Shown piece after piece: positions 56,541 through 64,000 of a stretch of DNA of 64,000 bases. The stretch covers positions 806,001 through 870,000 of the forward strand of contig QUOL01000005.1 of the NCBI GenBank assembly GCA_009761415.1. The letters are read 5' to 3'. The position numbers and the translations under genes are program-made. The notes under the pieces are model-generated. The model was given only the letters and a program-made list of their open reading frames with translations, was not told the origin of the DNA and did not search any database. The stretch comes from Sarcomyxa edulis. Taxonomy: Eukaryota; Basidiomycota; Agaricomycetes; Agaricales; Mycenaceae. Within the stretch, counting starts at the first letter, position 1, and each line of letters starts with the position of its first letter.

Positions 56541-57902
56541 TCATTCGTAGTTAGCTACCATATGAAAATGAGAAACACGATCATTCTTTCGCTGATCAGC
56601 AAATAGTAAGTTCTCGAAATCTGACCAGATCCTTTCCTGAACCTCGTTTGCTCGCCACTCCTTCATATACACGGTACGAATCTGATTGAGACCAACGCGC
56701 CGTGCCCGTAGGTTATGCAAGCGGGTCACAGTCTCTAAAAGATTGGCACGACGAGCTGTATGTTTGATCTCCAGAGGAACTCGCAACCTTCCGAAGGATC
56801 CCTGTAGTGAGCGGTTACCCCATTCTGCTGTCTGGCGATACGAGAGAAGCTGGCGGTCAAATGCCATCCTTTCATCTACTTCCTCTGGCGTACCCGGAAT
56901 TCTCTGCCCAGACTTGAGTGGGGCTCGAATGCGGCCTGCGATCTGGCCTGTTCCCCGAGGGAATGCTGTATCTGCGACAAGATAGTAGCCTTCTGGAGTT
57001 TGGGTGCGTAGTTTCTCGTAGATGGGCTGGGCAACTCGAGAGTCATGCCAACTCCCGGGTGCATTCAAGTTTGCTGCTATGATGATTCCTGTTAATTGAA
57101 GGTCAGAAAGATGACGAAGACTTGAGGCCGACAGATGATAAGTACCACTAGATGAGAAAACGAGCACAGAACTAATGAAATGTTCTGACAACCATCCATT
57201 ATATGTCGCGTTCTCGATGTCAGCATCATTGGATGTCTGCACCGGGAGGTTCAGACCATCAATACTTGCGAAAGCCCCTGTCAAGAGAGGGTGTCGATTC
57301 CGTACAAGAGCATTATGCTCCTCGAACTCCCATTCCTCAGTAAACCAAGCCACTTTGGTGTCCGGCATTGTACGAAGAACAGCTATTAAGATATCTAGGC
57401 CAAATGTGATGTAGCGCGACACGGTAGAAGGAATGATAGCGAAGATCTGCTGGAGGCTGATCTCACGCATAGTCGAATTGAGATAGTGTAGGACAAGACC
57501 TAAAGCTCCGGCAGCATCTAAAGAGCGAGCTCTAGGACGCGGGGCAGCCGTACCCTCAACGTCTTCCCTCGGAACTGGAGTTTCATCCCATAACTGCCCA
57601 AATCCGTCGACAATGATGCTGTTGAACGTAGCGACGTCGAAACCCATGGTCGTGATGTATGCACGATCACTGTTGCTGTTGTAGAGACGCTGCCACGGTG
57701 TATTGACACGCGGGTTGGGTAGAAGCTGAGGACGGCAGAGATAGAGGCGACTTGGGTGTCGTCGTTCTGCTCGGAGTAGACGCGCTTCTTCCGCACCAAC
57801 GTATATCACGATCACCGCTGCTGCCACTGCACGGCGTTCTTCTTCATCGTCCTCTGATTCTTCCTGGGCTGCCAGATCAAGCAGATACGTGGTGTCGTCC
57901 AT
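56541..57902 (-). CDS. Harbinger transposase, DDE_Tnp_4 nuclease, copy 2
   Basis: Identical to copy 1 except at plus-strand position 57431 (G) against 53507 (A), which changes Ser to Pro in FAIISSTV/FAIIPSTV. All catalytic residues are kept (SIDG, VADTAFP, TAEWGN). Both copies look able to encode full-length protein. Confidence 0.93.
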   Translation of the reverse strand: MDDTTYLLDLAAQEESEDDEEERRAVAAAVIVIYVGAEEARLLRAERRHPSRLYLCRPQLLPNPRVNTPWQRLYNSNSDRAYITTMGFDVATFNSIIVDGFGQLWDETPVPREDVEGTAAPRPRARSLDAAGALGLVLHYLNSTMREISLQQIFAIIPSTVSRYITFGLDILIAVLRTMPDTKVAWFTEEWEFEEHNALVRNRHPLLTGAFASIDGLNLPVQTSNDADIENATYNGWLSEHFISSVLVFSSSGTYHLSASSLRHLSDLQLTGIIIAANLNAPGSWHDSRVAQPIYEKLRTQTPEGYYLVADTAFPRGTGQIAGRIRAPLKSGQRIPGTPEEVDERMAFDRQLLSYRQTAEWGNRSLQGSFGRLRVPLEIKHTARRANLLETVTRLHNLRARRVGLNQIRTVYMKEWRANEVQERIWSDFENLLFADQRKNDRVSHFHMVANYE

Positions 57903-58082
57903 CTCTTGTCGTCGTTCTCAAGTTGCCCGCAAAGGCTATCCGCATTGGTAATGCACAATAAAATAATCATTTATTCGACTTAAGTCCTTATGGGGGGTCT
58001 CTCCCTATAAACATATCTGATCGAGGTGACCCGAACGGTTGGCCAGTGTTTTTTTCGAATATTTTGCAGATATATTGCTTGT

Positions 58083-58094
58083 GGAAAGTCACCC
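58083..58094 (-). repeat. Right terminal inverted repeat of Harbinger
   Basis: Minus strand reads GGGTGACTTTCC. The AAT target duplication follows at 58095-58097. Confidence 0.8.
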
Positions 58095-58150
58095 AATGAT
58101 AGTATTTATCTATTAGTCAAAATATTGGAGTAATGTACAGTATCGAAGAT

Positions 58151-59740
58151 TTACATACAGAGCGGGAAAGGGAACAGAGACACAAATGAAGCGCTGAAGA
58201 GGACGAGAAGTGATGATGATTTGATGAGTGATCTGAGAATATGGAGCAGCTGGGGAAATACGAGTGATCCGCAGGAAGGGAAGATCAACAACTCAGACTG
58301 TTGTAGTAAAATGAGAAATGACATGTAGAGTCGAACCGAAGAAGAGAACATTGAGGCCACGGACTGAGAGATCGACCAGGAAGAGGATGAACGAGGATGA
58401 ACGAGGGTCCAGGGTGAGACCTGAGGAGACGGTGCTACTAAAGATCGGCGTGCCACTGCTGCACGAACCTGACGACGAGGACCATAGGCGAATCCCGGGC
58501 TATAGTAGCCAGTAGTTGGAGGAGGGGGAGCACCCAGAGAAGGGGTGGAGGGGAGTCTGGCGACTCCAGAGATACCAAGTCCCAGATCATCGCCGACGAT
58601 AGTCTGTTCCACCTCTGCAGTAAGACGACGGTCCTGGAGAGACTTGGCTGGACGTCTGATGAAGGTGTCCGTGGGGGTGAGAGTCACCGTGGGACGGCTC
58701 GGAAATTGGGCGGGGACGGGGACGTCGTCCGGAGACCACGTAAATTCCTGCAAGGAACGCGGGATGGAGATCACAGTCGACAAATCCGACTGCGTCGGAG
58801 AGGGAGAGGAAGACAGCAGAATCCTTGCTAACGAGGTTGAAAGGAGACCGCGAAGGTCATTCTGGTGCTCTGAAGATTAGAGGGAAGGTGATGTTGGCGG
58901 TGGTGCGAGGGATCGGAAAGACAACATCTTTGATCGTAAAGATTGGTCTATCGTTTGGGGGTCGAGGAGTAGACCTGGAGGACGGCAATTCAGCTTCTGG
59001 GGCCTCGACACATATGGACTCTTGGAGGGAACAAAGGATCGATGTCGAGGAGGAGGAGGAGTCGATGCTGACAGGGTTTGTAGATGTAGAGGAGGAAGTC
59101 ACAGCCTGTGAAGAGGAGCTAAGTATGTTGCGGGACACGTCGTCATTGAATACTCACCAAGGAGGGATCAATCTCAGAAGGGGGCGAGACCTGGGTTGGC
59201 GTTGCGACGATCGAGGGCATGATGCTTGACTCGATCGGCGTTGTGACGGTAGGTGCGGGAGACTCGGCAATGGGGGCGGTCACCGAAGGGGAGGGTGTAA
59301 TGCTTGCCTTTTGGCACTCGGAGCAGACGCTAGTCGACGAGGACAGCCCGAGTGGCACAGACGAAGCAGGGGAGAGCTAAGGCAAAAGATAGGCATAAGC
59401 ATAGATAAGACAACATATGCGATAGGTTACTCACGGGAGATGAAGGGGCGGATCCCGATATCTGATCCACTCCCGAAGGGGAGATTGGGACTGTTTCAGC
59501 CTTCGACAACAGGCGGCGGTGAAGGTCGTCTGAGTTGGCGGGAGTAGCGATCTCGACGAGAAGTGAAAAAAGGTAGCCGATAGCGGCACTTCTAATAGCG
59601 CTCGCAATCAGGTGTTCATCCCGATAGACATGAAGATTGGTTTTATGCAGCGGTTCAATTAGGCGGTCGTCAAAATTCTCGAGCATGACTGTGAGCGGTG
59701 AAGAGCGGTGAAAGACGATGGGATAGTTGTCGACAAGCAT
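58151..59740 (-). pseudogene. Decayed inverted paralogue of the 22.5-kb membrane-protein gene
   Basis: Matches the 22501-24960 gene in the opposite orientation. It keeps DDLHRRLLSKAETVPISPSG, both intron positions (gtgagtaacc to cttag near 59380-59433; gtgag near 59155), TPSPSVTAPIAESPAPTVTT and the C-terminal block IPRSLQEFTWSPDDVPVPAQ to QVSPWTL. Three lesions are seen. A TGA replaces the TGG of PEW (near 58856). A 23-bp deletion after GCAGTCGG (near 58790) shifts the frame. The central part is missing, so a segment resembling the first membrane helix (AAIGYLFSLLVEIATPAN) joins directly to the DDL block. The C-terminus diverges and runs into unrelated sequence next to the Harbinger element. 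Confidence 0.8.
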
Positions 59741-60920
59741 TTACTGCTTATGTACTCTCCAAAGCCCGCCCGATCGTTTGCCAACGGATCGCGTCGCGTA
59801 CTCACGTGGGTGTGACGAGTGTGTGACAACGCGTATAACCCATGGACCCAACATGAACCAGCTATCGACGACAGATCGGCAACTGTGTCACTCAAAGATC
59901 CAGGTAAGGATTATATAAGAAGAGTGCTTCTTGAGTACTCACAAGGACCGACTCCGACTGAGAGAACTATTCTCAATTCGATATATGCAAGGTCGCGTGC
60001 ATTCAAAAACGAATGACAAGAAATTATACGTGTCTCTGTGTGCCCCTCGAGTCAGATATCAGCAGAGCACACCAAGATCGCTCGGGGAGCATTCAATAGA
60101 GTACTCAGTAATCGCTCCACGCGATCAGCCCATCGGACTTAGAAAAAATGGAGCACGAACGAACTATACAGGCTTTATAAATTTGTTCAAGCCTGTGACC
60201 CACATTTTCTGCGCAGTAAATCTGATGAGAAGGGCCAAAGGCGTCCAAATTACCACTCACTGCGTATTGTGTCCCCGTTAGCGTTGCTTTTGCTGTTGTT
60301 TTGCTGCGGAGTTTCGAGTTTGTATGCTAGACAATACACCGTTGTAGATAAGCCTAGCAGTCCATTTGAGAGTAATTCAGACCCAAAATTCATGGGGACG
60401 AAGATCGACATGGACACTTGGTGAAGCTGCAGTTTGCCCAGAGGGAATGGTGAGGTCGTGGACGTTGCGGCAAGAAACTCGGATGAGCGGAGTTTCAACT
60501 GACTGCAGACTAACTTCAACGTCTCCTCCTCGATCCAATATTTCCTTCATCTTTTTTTTGGTTCCCTCTGTGCTCTGTGCTGGTTATTAGAAACGTCATT
60601 CTTGTCGGGCTTGACTAGAATTCGAATCACATCACGAACCATCTCAAAATCAATTTGACGAAATTACACGATGGGCGGTGCTGGTGCGTCAAACATATGC
60701 TTTTACCAATGAACCCAGCTCATCTCTTGATATTTCCTTTTACTCTTCTCCCATGTCCGTATGCTCTCTGGAAACTTGACTCTCCCCCTCTACACTTTCG
60801 CATATATGTCTCAATCACCCCGGGTCGGCCTCGTGTTCTTTTCATGCCATCAAAAAACACACGACCTTGCACTACGCCACGTCTCCTATACAAACCGACG
60901 CGCTTTTTGCAATCCACATT
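59741..60920. other. Intergenic, no gene seen
   Basis: Only chance frames on both strands. It should contain the promoter of the cornichon gene. Confidence 0.4.
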
Positions 60921-61594
60921 ATGGGGAGTGTAGGCTGGCTCTTTTTGTTCGCGGTCCTCATGGCTGCGGGACTACTGTTCACGATGGTGTTCTTTGTACG
61001 TGCATCTCAAGTTTATCATCATCGTTGCTGCCGTTCGCAATGCCCCTTTTGTATGTGGGTCACTGACTGCGCCTCCTTCCACTGCTAGATCATCATGTTC
61101 TCGGACTTGGAATGCGACTACATCAATCCTATAGATCTATGTAACAAGCTCAATCAAGTGCGTGCCATTCTCCAGTCCTCCTTGTTACCACTCATTTATC
61201 TACCGCCTCATAGTTCGTCCTTCCTGAAAATATTGCACACGCATTCCTCACTACGTTATTCCTGCTATCAGGCCAATGGACGGCTTTCGTATTGAATGCA
61301 CCACTAGTAGCGTTTAATGCCAATAAGTGTGTACCGTCTTCCCCCCTCTATAGAGCTGTATTTACTTCTGTCACGCAGAATCCGCAACAAAAACCACATG
61401 TACGATGCGACGGAAATCTTCCGAACGCTGTCCGGACACAAGAAAGAAAGTTTTATCAAATTGGCGTTCTATCTACTTTCTTTCTTCTACTATCTATACC
61501 GGTACGTATTCTAGTTCCGTATATTCAGAGTTGACTTTGACTGATTCGAAAAATGATTAGAATGATCGTTGCTCTCATCGCAGACAGCGAATGA
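60921..61594 (+). CDS. erv14: Cornichon/ERV14 ER cargo receptor
   Basis: Five coding exons. [20 protein letters not shown] then TMVFF is the first membrane segment. [20 protein letters not shown] then LNQ holds the invariant cornichon motif (D-Y-x-NPID-x-C-x-x-LN). [20 protein letters not shown] then [15 protein letters not shown] is the second. [20 protein letters not shown] then [15 protein letters not shown] is the third, with [10 protein letters not shown] at the end. The spliced length, about 138 residues, is normal. Cornichon proteins pick up membrane cargo into COPII vesicles leaving the ER. Order and spacing match the family throughout. Confidence 0.95.
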
Positions 61595-62002
61595 ACGGGA
61601 TCAATGGGACATTCCGTTCTTTGAGCGCCGTCATGGTGCATTGCTCGGCATACTTACTTAACGCCCTTGCAATGTCTTTACATCTAGCTTTCTCGATAAA
61701 CGACGCGTCATGACATGACATACGTTTTCTGTCGGGAAAACATCGTCATCTAGCAAGCACCTGTTGAGATCTGTGATTTGCATTTCTCGCAATTGACAGG
61801 TTGGTCTTGTATGGTTTCTCGAGGTCGCTGGCTAGCACAAGAAACCTGGTTCGGCACGATCGGGATCTCAGGCTACGGTAAAGAATACTATCGATCTTCG
61901 ACGCGTCGACTTCCTGTGTGCGTCTCAAGCTTTACGAGACTGAATTCAATCATAGGCGTCAAATAGAAAATAGATAATAAGTATCAAAGCTCGGAGCTAA
62001 GA
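61595..62002. other. Intergenic between convergent genes
   Basis: About 400 bp with no gene seen. It separates the cornichon stop from the halogenase stop. Confidence 0.4.

Positions 62003-64000
<1,998 letters not shown>

Larger units (their letters stand above)
54171..58094. mobile_element. Second Harbinger copy, left-truncated (3924 bp)
   Basis: Repeats 50247-54170 with an offset of exactly 3924 bp. It lacks the left 811 bp (terminal repeat and palindrome), but keeps both genes and the right end. The only coding difference noticed is one base in the nuclease gene. The element's final CCC and the AAT duplication follow at 58092-58097. Confidence 0.9.

Overview
The window is eukaryotic nuclear DNA from a filamentous basidiomycete, most likely an Agaricomycete. 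Most genes are broken by many short introns of about 50-60 nt with GT..AG ends. The gene set is fungal: a DUF6533 seven-TM receptor-like family, a mitochondrial arginine-type carbamoyl-phosphate synthase chain, phenylalanine ammonia-lyase, a PIF/Harbinger DNA transposon and a flavin-dependent halogenase. Gene spans run from first to last coding base, and I joined exons by eye.

Left part (1-14.5 kb): two short C2H2 zinc-finger genes and a mitochondrially targeted P-loop ATPase on the minus strand. A DUF6533 gene on the plus strand carries an in-frame stop. A 1.08-kb non-autonomous DNA transposon follows, with 109-bp terminal inverted repeats and a 6-bp target duplication.

Middle (14.6-42.3 kb): a dense run of housekeeping genes. 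They are HRD3/SEL1L (ER-associated degradation), a DEK-C/SWIB chromatin protein, an isoprenylcysteine methyltransferase-like enzyme, a Ser/Pro-rich membrane protein of unknown function, a beta-carbonic anhydrase (bicarbonate supply) and the CPSase large chain (which uses bicarbonate). After these come a sarcosine/pipecolate/fructosyl-amine-type FAD oxidase, phenylalanine ammonia-lyase, FCF1 (18S rRNA processing), two small gene candidates and a DUF1917 protein.

Right part (42.7-64 kb): one very large, acidic, disordered protein gene with a three-times repeated exon module. It is followed by a Harbinger element (4735 bp with both ends) joined in tandem to a second, left-truncated copy (3924-bp repeat unit). 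The joint lies exactly at the element's terminal repeat plus its 3-bp target duplication. Beyond it are an inverted, decayed paralogue of the 22.5-kb membrane-protein gene, a cornichon/ERV14 cargo receptor gene and a flavin-dependent halogenase cut by the window edge.

The most unusual features are the structure of the tandem Harbinger element, the perfect 42-bp palindrome inside its left end, the repeated DPWxGPxTYAEDFYxGGD module in the large acidic protein, and the gene/pseudogene pair 34 kb apart. I saw no CRISPR array, rRNA or convincing tRNA.
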